From Capsaspora owczarzaki ATCC 30864 (Eukaryota > Opisthokonta > Filasterea), in contig NW_011887306.1 in assembly GCF_000151315.2 (NCBI RefSeq), positions 598,072-662,071 on the forward strand: a DNA stretch of 64,000 nucleotides, given 5' to 3'. Both the position numbers and the translations under genes were made by a program. The stretch's first letter is position 1. Each line of letters opens with the position of its first letter. The notes under the pieces are model-generated. The model worked only from the letters and a program-made list of their open reading frames with translations, had not been told where the DNA came from and ran no database searches. Positions 21,997 through 32,410 of the stretch are shown here, one piece after another.

Positions 21997-23120
21997 TTAT
22001 TCAAACAGCTCGCGGATCTCGTCCTTCTCGGCCGCCTTGTAATAGGTGTCGCCTTGCGGGGTCTTGCCGTCCTTGTCTGCACCCTTGGAGATGAGGAACT
22101 TGACGGCCTCGGTGTGGCCTTCCCAGATCGCAGCGAGCAGCGGGGCAATGCCGTGCTTGTCGACGCTCTGACCAAAGCAAAACCGACAAAGAGAGACGAA
22201 ATGAGCCAAACAACAACCCAACGACAACAGCACCTATACCAACAACGCGCGTCATGGTTGAAGCAGAGGCATACGTTGACGTTGGCGCCCTGCGAAACGA
22301 GGTACTCGAGAACCTCAACCTGGCCGTAATCGGCGGCATAGTGGAGCGGCTTGCGTCCCGCGAGGTCGCCGTTGACATCGACCTTCTACAGAGTGGCAAG
22401 TGACAAGTGAGAGTGACCCAGTGCAAGTGAGAGTGAGAGTGATAGAGAGTGATAGAGAGTGATAGAGAGTGATAGAGAGAGAGAGAGAGAGAAGGCAGCG
22501 GTTTTTTTTTGTTTTGTCCCCGCAGTCGCTCCTGACACTCCTCATCGCCGCCACTCAACCACCACCACCATCGTCATCATCAACATTCATGTCGCGATGT
22601 CTGATTGAGTTTGAGTGGGAAAAGGGGGGGTGAGGGATCCAACAGGATGAAAAGCGAGGGGACGAGTAAAATTCTCGCTTTTCTTCGTCTTCCTTCTTGT
22701 CTTCCTTCCTTCCTTCCTTGATCGAGCTCTCCACTGCAAATCAAAACACCAAACTCGTCCTCCGTTTCAAACGCACTTTCTCAATGCAAACACACACATC
22801 TCAACGCTCAGACCTTCAAAGTGACCAAAAGCAAACACATTCTATTATTTTTTTATTATTTTTTTATTATTTTTTTATTTTTTTATTTTTTTTTATTTTT
22901 TTCTAGTATTTTATCCCTTTTGATTCGAGTCGCGCAATCCAGCAAAGTCGAAATCGCTGAACTTCTTGTCTGTTGAACTGCTTTGCCCTTGTGCTCGTGA
23001 TGGAGTGGAGCGGAGTGGAGTGGAGCGGAGTGGAGTGGATCGTGGCTGTACCTGCTCGGCGATGAGCTTCTTGACAGTGTCGAGCTCGCCGTTCTGAAGT
23101 GCCCACTTGAGGTCTGACAT
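21997..23120 (-). CDS. MTPN: Myotrophin-like ankyrin protein
   Basis: Exons 23120-23052, 22385-22275 and 22167-21997, 116 aa (animal myotrophin is 118). It reads [20 protein letters not shown], then [20 protein letters not shown], then [20 protein letters not shown] and a final helix. This is the complete myotrophin layout of capping helices around ankyrin repeats. Myotrophin/V-1 binds actin capping protein (CapZ) and stops it capping filament ends; it has also been linked to NF-kB in animals. The stop codon overlaps an AATAAA on the gene strand (22001-21996), so the 3' UTR is probably very short. Intron 1 (666 nt) is unusually long for this genome and carries two simple repeats. Confidence 0.95.
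22432..22494. repeat. GATAGAGAGT decamer repeat passing into (GA)n
   Basis: About four tandem decamers, flanked by GAGAGT and GA repeats, lie in the long first intron of the myotrophin gene. Confidence 0.85.
23001..23039. repeat. GGAGT/GGAGC pentamer repeat
   Basis: About eight pentamers alternate between GGAGT and GGAGC close to the donor of myotrophin intron 1. Confidence 0.85.
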
Positions 23121-23369
23121 TGGTGTGTTTGTGAGTTATGAAAACAAGAAGAGTGGTTTTGATGCATGAATGGATGAATGGATTTGTGTGTTGGACGATG
23201 GAGATTTTGAAATGGGAGACGATCACGAAAGCTCAGCTGAAAACAAGGCAGAATCTGAGAAAATTCACATCCGAATGCTAAATCAGAAATAACAACACAA
23301 AATCTCAGTCGTAGTTTGTTTGTGTTTGCCTTGGGCAGTCGTAGGGTTGAAAGCGGAAGGCTCTCTCAA
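23121..23369. promoter_or_regulatory. Intergenic between divergent myotrophin and AcpS-type genes
   Basis: 249 bp separate the two start codons, so it must hold both promoters. No named motif was recognised. Confidence 0.45.
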
Positions 23370-23938
23370 ATGGTCGTGGCGATCGGAACCGACCTCGTCG
23401 CAGTCTCAAGAATTGCAGCCGTCTATGCCAAGCGAGGCGACCGGTTTTTGCGTCGCGTCGCGTGCTTGCGTCGGATGAGCTGGCAGAGTTTCAGCGACGC
23501 AGCAGGCTGCAGGAGGAGCAGCAGGAGCAGCAGGAGGATCATAAACCTCAGGCACTACGATCGAGCTCAAAGGTTCTCCCGGGAAAGCACAGCCACGCAA
23601 TCCTGTTCCTGGCATCCCGATGGGCGTTAAAGGAGGCCACCTACAAGGCATGCTTCCCATATCGTCTTGTGTGGAGCGACATTCAGGCAGATCTCGTTCA
23701 AGGTGATGTTTGGGCTTCAAACCCAGATTGCAAACGAAATTGTTCCAAACTGTGACTCACAACCCTGACGCTGATGTGACATGGAAACGACACAGCCAAG
23801 CCAATGCTGCGGATTGACGGGCGCCTGAAAGAGGCGCTCCAAGCACGCGGAGCGTCGCATGCACACATTTCCCTGTCGCACGACGGCGATTATGCGCTGG
23901 CGTTCGTCGTGCTCGATGCATCCGGGCAAAAGGGATAG
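23370..23938 (+). CDS. AcpS-type 4'-phosphopantetheinyl transferase, frame broken by a 5-bp duplication
   Basis: The start MVVAIGTDLVAVSRI and GDRFLRRV is the classic beginning of holo-acyl-carrier-protein synthase, including the Mg-binding Asp of IGTDL. The rest is in another frame from 23462: LASDELAEFQRR, then FLASRWALKEATYKA with the catalytic Glu. After an intron (23703-23795) comes ISLSHDGDYALAFVVLD, ending at TAG 23938. AcpS transfers phosphopantetheine from CoA to acyl-carrier proteins; here a mitochondrial or cytosolic role is likely. The break lies at CGTCG-CGTCG (23451-23460), a perfect tandem 5-mer. With one copy the two halves would be in frame across RRVLASDEL. It may be a real null allele, a young pseudogene or an assembly error. 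A Gln/Glu insertion of ~15 residues is also present. Confidence 0.85.
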
Positions 23939-24401
23939 CCTAGAGTCGCGAGTTCAAGTCCATCGGCATGAATCAGGACCGGGGCGGGCTCGCCGGACGA
24001 CGATCTGCGCGGCCAACAGAGCCAACATGGATTGGCGTCGCACACGCCAACGAGCCAACAACGCCACGTTACCCAATTGCTTAGCACGCATATTACAGAC
24101 AAGTGCGCCACACGCCGGCTGCTCGGAATAGCGAAAACCCAAACACTCACTGGTCGTCTGCACACGACAAAAAATAAAACTCATCACCCTCGTTCAACTG
24201 CAACCTTGGACAAAGAAGCGGAGAAAAGGTATTCATGTTTAACATATCAAAGCAATTACACGACAACACTCACAACAAGGAACAGAGCTCAAAAATAAAA
24301 GAAGGAAAAAAGAAGACAAACCCAACAAACGAACATTGTCCATTGTCAATTTTCCTTCCCATCTTTTGGTTTTTGGCTTCTTCACTTTTTTTTTTTGCTT
24401 T
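23939..24401. other. Intergenic between convergent AcpS-type gene and NAP1
   Basis: 463 bases of 3' flank. The open frames here show no recognisable protein and no structured RNA was identified. Confidence 0.5.
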
Positions 24402-26343
24402 TTACTGCTGCTTGCACTCGGCAGGCTTGTTAGGTTGGGCCTTCTTGGGGTCAAAGTCCTCGTCTTGCTCCTCATCCTCGCCGTCGTCGTCGCCCTCCTC
24501 GTCGTCGTAGTCCTCCTCGTCGTCATCGCCTTCCTCGTCTTCGTAGTCCTCGTAGTCGAGGGCCTCGCCGGTGAACCAGAGGACGGCGTGGGGAATGACG
24601 CGGGTCTTGAGGGTCTCGCCAATCTCAAAGTCTTGGGCGAGCAGGCCCTCCTGCTCCTCGTCGAGCTCCTCGTCCTCGCCCTCGGGGGTCTTGGGGGGAG
24701 AGAAGAATTGGAAGAAGGTTTCGTTGGGGACGGTCTGGGTGACGGTGCGCTTGGTGCCCTTGCCCTTGTGGCGCTGGGTCTTGGTGATGGTCTTGACCGA
24801 CAGGTTCTTGCCCTCCTTCCAGGCAATGTCGCAGCCGGTGGTGCCAGAGTAGACGAGCTCGCCGCCCTTCTCCATCGAGACAGTGTAGGTCTTGGTGAGC
24901 GTCTTGTTGGTGAAGAACTCGTTGTCGTCAAAGTGGAAGACGAGCTGGAAGCCGTCGTTGTCGGTCAGGGGGGCAATGACAATGTCCTTCAGGGCAAGCA
25001 GAGCAGGCTCGTCCTCCTCGCGGATGAGCTCGGTGAGCATGTCGAGGTTCTTGAGGGTGGTGAGCCAGAAGGCGGGGATGCCCTTGACAGGCTCGGCGGG
25101 CTTGTCCTCGTCCTCCTTCTCCTTCTTGACGGGCTTCTCGTCCTTCTTGCTCTCCTCCTCCTCGTCGTCGTCTTCCTCGTCCTCCTCGTTGTCCGAGACG
25201 TAGTTGGCCTCCTCGTCGGTGGGCTCATAAGCGCCGGCAGCGATGGTGGCGCGCTTCTCGTACAGGGGAGTGTACAGCTTGAGGTACTTGCGCTCGAGCG
25301 CGTTGACCTCCTTTTGGTACTCGGTCTCGAGCTCGAGGTGCTTGACCTGCCAAGAGTTTGCAAAGGGAAGGGAAGGAGAGAGTAGGGGAAAAAATGAAAG
25401 GATGAAGGAAAAAAGGGAGAAGAAGGACAAAAGTGAGTGAACGAAACGAAACAGAGGTTGGAAAATGAAGGACGAATGGCGTTGCGACTTGAAGCACAAC
25501 AGTATAGAAAAGCAAACCAAACGAAAACAAATCACAATAGGCGAAGAGACGCACGTGGAGGTTCTTGAGAGCCTTGATGCGGCGCTGGACGTCCTCGGGG
25601 AAGGACTCGAGCAGGCCGGACGACTGGCCAGCAATGGAGCCAAGACGGCTCTAAAGGGGGGGGAGGCGGGGTAGCAACAGACGGGAAGGAGAGAGGGGAA
25701 AAGAGGAGAGTGAGTGAGTGAGTGAACAATGGCAAAAAAAAAAAAAAAAAAAAAAACGTTTTTTGGATGATTTGTTGCTTGCGTTTGGCTTACGTTGATC
25801 ATGGCAGCGAGCTGGGGGTTCTGGGCGAGGAGGGCCTGGATGGCAGCTTGCTCTGTGTGTTGGAAAGGGGAAAGCGGTGGGCAGCGACAGGGAGTGAGCG
25901 TAGTGCAAGCAAAGAAAAGAAAAAAAAAAAAAAAGGGAAAAGCGAGAAAATTCGAGAAAGAAAAAAAAAAAAGTTGCACAACACAATCGAAAAGGACCGT
26001 GACCAAGAGTGCAAAGCGGGGACGCGGTAGGATGGGAAGGGGGAAAAGAACAAGTGGAGAGAGAACAAGTGGAGAGCAAGTGGAAAAGAGAGGAAGGATG
26101 TTGAACGAAAACGCAGAAAAAAAAAAAAGAAAAAAACAAAAAAAAGGCGGGAAAATGAAAAAAAAAAAAAAAAAAAGAGACACCATGTGGAGCATCAAGT
26201 AGTAGACAAGAGCAAAATGGATGAGCGGAAAACTCACGCTCGGCCTCAGTGCCTTCTTCGTGGTCGTCGTGGTCGTGGTCGTGGTCCTCGTGGTCGTGCG
26301 AATGGGCGTGCTTTGCGGGGGATCGGCCGGCGCGCTTAGACAT
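24402..26343 (-). CDS. NAP1L: Nucleosome assembly protein 1 (NAP1 family)
   Basis: Exons 26343-26238, 25852-25794, 25650-25555 and 25346-24402, 401 aa. Diagnostic blocks are VKHLELETEYQKEVNALERK and YLKLYTPLYEKRATI (dimerisation helix), GIPAFWLTTLKN, a beta-hairpin region with KTITKTQRHKGKGTKRTV, and FFQFFSPP. A long acidic Asp/Glu tail follows. NAP1 is an H2A-H2B chaperone that shuttles between cytosol and nucleus. The first exon is His/Asp-rich (HAHSHDHEDHDHDHDDHEEG), which is unusual for NAP1. The three introns are rich in poly-A/T and purine runs and are 143-385 nt long, so open frames spanning them are artefacts. The 349-codon plus-strand open frame here is the antisense of the acidic codons. 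Confidence 0.95.
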
Positions 26344-26754
26344 GTTTTGTGTATTTGGGGGTTGGTTTTAGTGTCAAAAAGTAAAAAAGACTGAACTTTG
26401 ACTTTCTCAGCAGCTTCCGGTTTGGAGTCTGAGAGTTTTGGGTTTGTGCATCGGGGGTTTTGGGTTTTGGGTTTGGGTAGAAGGGGTTGGAGGGACCATT
26501 CATTGTGCAGTAGAAGGCACAGTTGAGGTTGGTTTGTTGGTGTTCTCTGTCCTGCGTGCGAACATCGGCCTTTGAACGCGTAGAGTCGAATCTGCTTGGA
26601 GCCTTGTCATTTCTACAACATCGCCCATCTTCCAGAATTGGAACTCAGTCTCTTTTCACAAAGCAGTGAGTTGATGTCGAATCCTCCAATTTCGAAATCA
26701 TTCGATTGTTTTGTTGATCACAGCAATTCTCTTCTTCACTGTCTTGCGCTTCGT

Positions 26755-26895
<141 letters not shown>

Positions 26896-26954
26896 TCGGT
26901 CGCTCTTGTTGATCTCGCTGGAAAGCGGTCCGAACGCGGAGTTAAAAGAGAGTG

Positions 26955-27092
26955 AGTGTGTGTGTGTGTTGTGTGTGTGTGTATGAGAGAGAGAGAGAGC
27001 GTGTGTGTGTGTGTGTGTGTGTGAGTGTGTGTGTGTGTTGTGTGTGTGTGTATGAGAGAGAGAGAGAGAGCGTGTGTGTGTGTGTGTGTGTG
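26955..27092. repeat. Compound (GT)n-(GA)n tract with an internal duplication
   Basis: GT runs alternate with ATGAGAGAGAGAG blocks. The block of GT, GA and GTGAGTG occurs twice (about 26955-27000 and 27029-27072), so the compound repeat has itself been duplicated. Confidence 0.9.
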
Positions 27093-27779
27093 ACGAAGAT
27101 GAGAGAGGGGGTTGTTTGACTTGGTGAACGTTTGCGTTCATTGAAGCAAATTGTCTTTCCTGAGCGAAAAAATACAAAGTCCTTCCTGATTTGGGAGGCC
27201 GATCGAAAAAAAAAAAAACAATTCAACAAACAACAGTTGTTTGAGCACAAAATGAACAAAAGAGAAGGTCATTCGAGACAAGTGAATGGAGAGAGAGAAA
27301 AAAAAAAAGAAAAAAAAAAAAAAGAAAAGTTGGATTGAACAGATTGAATGAACGAAAGAACGAGAGCGAAAGAGAGAAAAAGAGAGCGAGTCCCACCAAA
27401 ACTCGTACTTCCAAACATGAGGAACCGTGCGAGGTGCGTGTGTGTGACGCTCGATTCGCACCAGGTCTGATTGGGGTCATGACTGGGCCATTGGGGGCTT
27501 TTGTCTGATTGGTTCACCAAACTTGTGATTCGACTTCCTTCTATCTTACGATTGCACGAATACAAAGTCAATTCCATGTGCAAATGTAGCATCATGCGAC
27601 ACCGGAAAAGTGAACAATGGAAGAGAGTCGATCAAAAACCCTTCTTCCTCAACCCGCTCTGTCTGATTCAAGTCTGAAACAGCTCGTTTCGTTGCCATTG
27701 CAATCTCTCGCTCACCCTTCCAATCTCTCTCTCTCTCTCTCTCTCACGTCAGGTCACACCATCTTCCATTTTGTCAACC

Positions 27780-28283
27780 ATGACCTTCCACTGCATTTAC
27801 AGCGAGCACACCGACCACGAGACAATCAACCGTGCCATCCACTGGCTCAACGAGCACCACCACCACCACTCGGCTAACGACTACCACAACTTTTGCCGTG
27901 AGCTGTATGGCCCCACTGCCGGCTACGTTGTCAACCCCGAGCTCGAGGGCTTCCACGGCCTCAAGGCTGTCATGGTTCTCCAGGGCCCCAAGAAGGTCAT
28001 CTTCTACCGCCCTGGCGACTCGTCCCAGGCGCTCCCCAACCCCCACGCCCACTGGGAGTGCACCTACCGCGAGCACACTGCCGACCACCACATTAGCGAG
28101 GCCATCGCCTTCCTCAACGCGCACGAGCACAACAAGCCAAACCTGATGCGCCTTGCCCACCAGATCTACGGCAGCCACTCTGGCGTTGTTGTCGGCGCTG
28201 AGGTCGAGGGCTTTGCCGGCCTCAAGGCCGTCATGGTGCTCAAGGGCCCCAAGACTGTCATCCTCTACAACACTGGCCATTAA
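27780..28283 (+). CDS. Small two-repeat protein of unknown function
   Basis: A single exon of 167 aa from ATG 27780. The protein is two copies of one ~80-residue unit. Copy 1 has TINRAIHWLNEH, YGPTAGYVV, GFHGLKAVMVLQGPKKVIFY. Copy 2 has HISEAIAFLNAH, YGSHSGVVV, GFAGLKAVMVLKGPKTVILY. Each unit looks like an amphipathic helix followed by beta strands, and many His residues are shared. Codon use is strongly biased to C-ending codons, more than in neighbours, which usually marks high expression. There is no signal peptide or membrane span. I do not recognise the family. The His clusters (HHHHH in copy 1) could bind metal, but this is only a guess. Confidence 0.8.
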   Translation: MTFHCIYSEHTDHETINRAIHWLNEHHHHHSANDYHNFCRELYGPTAGYVVNPELEGFHGLKAVMVLQGPKKVIFYRPGDSSQALPNPHAHWECTYREHTADHHISEAIAFLNAHEHNKPNLMRLAHQIYGSHSGVVVGAEVEGFAGLKAVMVLKGPKTVILYNTGH

Positions 28284-28601
28284 ACTAACAACGGCCTTGT
28301 TGAACGGTGATGTGTTGCCGCATAGCTGCGCTGCGAAACTGTGGTTGTTGTCCTCTGTCTTGCCTGTGATGATCTAAAGAAGAACGTTTTTTTGCGCAGC
28401 ATGAGTTGGTGTTTTACGATTCCACAATGCCATCATGAGGGGCGGCAACGCAACGTTCGAATGCAGGTCAAGTTCCAAGTACTCAGTTTCTGTAGATCTA
28501 GATCTAGATGTTCGATCAAGATGGCAGCCCTCTTCCCCACTCTTTTTTTTTTTTTTTCAGTATTGTATTTTTCAGCATTTCAGATAGTTCTTACAGCAAT
28601 A
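28284..28601. other. Intergenic upstream of NOM1
   Basis: 318 bases between two plus-strand genes. They contain a GATCTA triplication at 28496-28509 and a T15 run at 28543-28557 just upstream of the NOM1 start. The reading frame is open upstream of the chosen ATG but lacks conserved sequence. Confidence 0.45.
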
Positions 28602-30200
28602 ATGCGAGGAGGTGGTCGAGGCGGATCCGGTCGCGGCGGTCGTGGCTTTGGTGGCCGGAACGCCAACGCACGCCGCCCAATGCTGCCTCAGGCATTTCGC
28701 GATCATCAGCCAACAGCAGATAAATCCAGCGGCGATGCATTGCAGCAGCAGAATCGCGACGACAACGACGGCGGTAGTGGTGCTGCCTCAGCTCCCGTCA
28801 ACAACCTGCTGAGCGGAATTGACGACGCGCTGGCCGAGCGGGACGAGCGGGACAGCGCCCGTCGCTTCGTGTCAGCCACGCCGTATCTCTCGTCCAAGCG
28901 CATCCAGGCAACGTCGCGCAAAGCACAGCGCGCACAGAAAAAGCTCGACAAGCGGCAGCGCGTCCAGATGCACCACGCGGCGCGACAGCAGCAGGGCAAG
29001 TCCGCCGCCGCAGCAGACACCGACCCAGAGCCCAGTGTGCAGCGTAACAAGCGTGCTGCTGGCAATGTTAGTGCCGCGACGAAGAGCAGCGTGGTGGGCA
29101 AGCCGGCCGGCGCGCTGAGGAACGGCCAGTCAGCCGCCAATGCGAAGCATGTGGCCTTCCGCCGAAACGCCGAAGATGATGACGACGATCATGATGGTGA
29201 TGATGATGACAACGACGACGATGATGATGACGACGAGATGCATGCACGGTGGGCTGCGCGAGGAAACAAGCGGCGGCGAGGGAAGGCGCAAGACTCTGAG
29301 GGCTCGGATTCTGAGACCGACGACGATCGCTCAGTCAAGCGCACGCGCATGCTGCAGGCTGAAAATGGGCAGCAAGACAAGCAGCCCCGTGCTGGCAAAT
29401 CCAAGTTCTTTGACATGCTGCGCGACGATGGCGTCGACGTGGACGGATCCGGAGCTGGTGCTGGAAGTGGCCTTTCGAGGTTTGCCGGTTCGATTGAAGA
29501 CGACGAGCGTGAGATTGCCAGCCTGGAAAAGAAACTCGGCATGAAGAAGAGCGCCAAGTCCAAGAGCTCTGCTGCCGGTGCGGACGACGCAAGATTGCCG
29601 GAATCCTTCAAGCGCGATGGCTTGGACTATGTGCTCGATGGTGTGGACGACGACGACGATGATGACGATTTCTCAGACCGCGAGCGAGCCATGAACGACA
29701 ATGTGGACGCCATGGATGTGGATAGTGCCGACGAAGCTCCCGAGGAGGAAAGCATGGTGTCGTCCAAGACATTGCGCCGCGAACGCGAGCAGCAGCAAGA
29801 AAAGCAACGACAACGGCAACAGCCGCAACCGCGCAACAGTGCTTCGATGCCATCCGTCCAACACAAATCTTCGGCAGACAGTGCACCGAACACACGCCGT
29901 GCCCTAGCATCTGGCTCGTCCAAATTGCAGTTCAATCCGATCGAACACGATGACGATGACGATGGTGAGGTCGACGATGACGATGGTGAGGTCGACGAGG
30001 ACGATGACGATGAAGATGATCTGGGCGACGATGAAGAACTTGGCGATGAGGATCTTGACATGGATGAAGACGACGACGACGACGACGACGACGACGACCA
30101 AGATCTTTCTGGAGACGACGAGCTCGAAATGGCGCTTGGCTTGGCAAGCGATGATGATGCGCGCTTTGACGACGACGAGGATGAGGATGATGACGATGAG

Positions 30201-30245
<45 letters not shown>

Positions 30246-32185
30246 CGCTCAAAACCGAAAACACCCACACCCGCCGAAACCCCAGCCGCCTCAGGTGCGC
30301 CCGGCAAGTACGTCCCTCCGGCTCTTCGAAATCGAACGGCAGTAGTCGCCGCCTCCGCAGGTCCATCGGCATCTGGCTCGACGCTCGCTCCACCCGTCAA
30401 CGAGGCCTTGAAGCGCCAAATCAACGGTCTGATCAATCGTGTATCTGCCGCCAATCTGGCCGTCCTGACTCAGGAACTCGAGAATGTGTGTCTCAAGAAC
30501 AGTCGCAATGAATTCTCATCCATCTTGGCCCAGTTGCTGGTTGAAGCGTGCGTCAACTCGTCCCGTCTGCTCGCGCATTCCCTCATGGTCTACGCCGGTT
30601 TGGTGGCTGCCCTGCACTCTGTCATTGGTCCCGAGGTGTCTGCTCAGCTGCTTCAGCTGTTGGTGCAGCAATTCAACCACTTTTACGAGCAAGGACGCGA
30701 CGAGGGCAAGCAGACGACCAACATTGTCCTGCTCTTGGCTTACCTGTACAACTTTTCAGTGGTGCACTGCCGACTCGTGTACGATCTTGTGCGCAAGTTT
30801 GTGGCCTCGCTTTCCGAGCTGGATGTCGAACTCCTTCTCGTCATGTTGCAAGCGGTGGGCCAGCAGCTTCGCACTGACGACCCTGCCGCGCTCAAGGACA
30901 TTATTGTCGACATTCAAACCTCTGCCAATCGCGTGCTCACGACACCGGCCGGCCAGAATGCAGCGGCAACAGCTCGTCTGCGGGTCATGCTGGATTTGAT
31001 CTACGACCTGAAGAACAACAAGCTGTCCAAGCTCAGCGGAGGCCGGACTGCTGCCGCCGCGGCCAACGTTGAAGGCAATACCATGTCGATGGGCACGGCT
31101 GCGGCTGCCGCGCAGATGGCGTCGTCCGATGCACTCAAGCGGGGCGTGAAAGACCTGCTCTCCAAGCGCGGCAAGTCCTCGGAGACCGAGCTGAACGTGT
31201 CGCTGGCCGATCTTTCCAGTGCCGGCTCGCGCGGTCGATGGTGGATTGTTGGTGCAGCGTGGGCTGGACGAGGCGGCGCCAACCCCGAGAGCCAGCCCGT
31301 TGCACAACCCACGACCGCCAACACCCCGCGTTTGAACGCCAAATTGCAGGAGCTTGCCCGTGTCTTGCACATGAACACCGATATCCGTCGCAACGTCTTC
31401 ACCGTGCTCATGACCGCAGAGGATTATGCCGATGCCTTTGAAAAGTTGAACAAGCTTGGTCTCAAGGACAAGCAAGAGCGTGAAATTGTCAAAGTTATTG
31501 TCGAGTGCTGTCTTCAGGTATGTGTTGATCGGACGAGTTCCCCTTAGAGTTGATGGGTGTATGAAAGCTCTTGTGCTCATGATTGTTTCGTCGCGCTCGA
31601 TTGCAGGAAAACACCTACAACCCATACTATGGTCATCTTTCCGCACTGTTTTGCAGCAACAATTACAACTTCAAGTTCACCTTCCAATACACACTGTGGG
31701 ATCGACTCAAGACTCTTGGCGAAATGAACATGCGTCAACTTGCACATTTGGCGCGGCTGTTTGCCTTCTTGATCAACTCGTACTCGCTGTCGCTTGCAGT
31801 CCTGAAGGTATGCTTCTGGTGCTGCTGGTGTGTTTGTTCCGCTGTTATTCTGATCTGCTGACTGTCGCCATTGGTTTTTTTTTGTTTCGCACGTTTTCAG
31901 GTGGTCAACTTTAGTGAATTGGACGCGCGCTCCATCATGTTTTTCCGTCTGTTCTTTGTGGACTTGTTCACCAAGTCGCCAGCGGACGATGAGACTGTGC
32001 GGGGCGTGTGCATGCGTCTCAACAAGATCAGCGAGCTGCAGGGCTTGAAGGACGGCATCAGCCTCTTTTTGCAGCATTTCATGAAGAACATTGACTTGCT
32101 CGGGCTGACCGAAGCAGCTGCGCGTCAAGTCAAAGTTCGGTCTACGATGGTTCGACAGAGTTTGCGTCAGGAGCATGTCTTTTGA
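28602..32185 (+). CDS. NOM1: NOM1 / Sgd1 nucleolar MIF4G-MA3 protein
   Basis: Exons 28602-31517, 31607-31807 and 31901-32185, 1133 aa. I chose ATG 28602 because an RGG-type start (MRGGGRGGSGRGGRG) follows it and the frame above lacks conservation. The N-terminal half is Ala/Asp-rich, with several long poly-Asp runs encoded by GAC/GAT repeats. The MIF4G domain is at about residues 600-800 (VEACVNSSRLLAHSLMVYA; TNIVLLLAYLYNFSVVHCRL). The MA3 domain is at about 905-1060 (FTVLMTAEDYADAFEKL; ENTYNPYYGHLSALF). NOM1/Sgd1 is a nucleolar factor for 18S rRNA maturation and binds the eIF4A-like helicase DDX48/Fal1. An AATAAA occurs at 32194-32199, 9 nt after the stop. This is one of two ribosome-biogenesis genes in the window, with WDR18. 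Confidence 0.95.
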
Positions 32186-32410
32186 GCGTGTAGAATAAAC
32201 TTTCGGCTCTCCTACTATTGTTCTGGGTGTTGAATTGGGACTGGGTGTGGGTTTCGGGTGACAAACGCTGTCGTTCGATACAGTACATTAAAGTGCAAAC
32301 AAGCGACAACATATCAATACAACGGTTCGGGTTTGCACGGCGGGCAGTCTTTGTTTTGATTGTTAAATATACTTTGATTGAACGCTCTTGCAATGCTGTC
32401 ATGCCAAAAT

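Noticed and set aside
24336-25385. 349-codon Val/Leu-rich frame that looks like a membrane protein
   Set aside because: It is the antisense reading of NAP1 Asp/Glu codons, which gives false hydrophobic runs.
27774-28280. 168-codon minus-strand frame opposite the two-repeat protein
   Set aside because: Open only because of the strong C-ending codon bias of the plus-strand gene.
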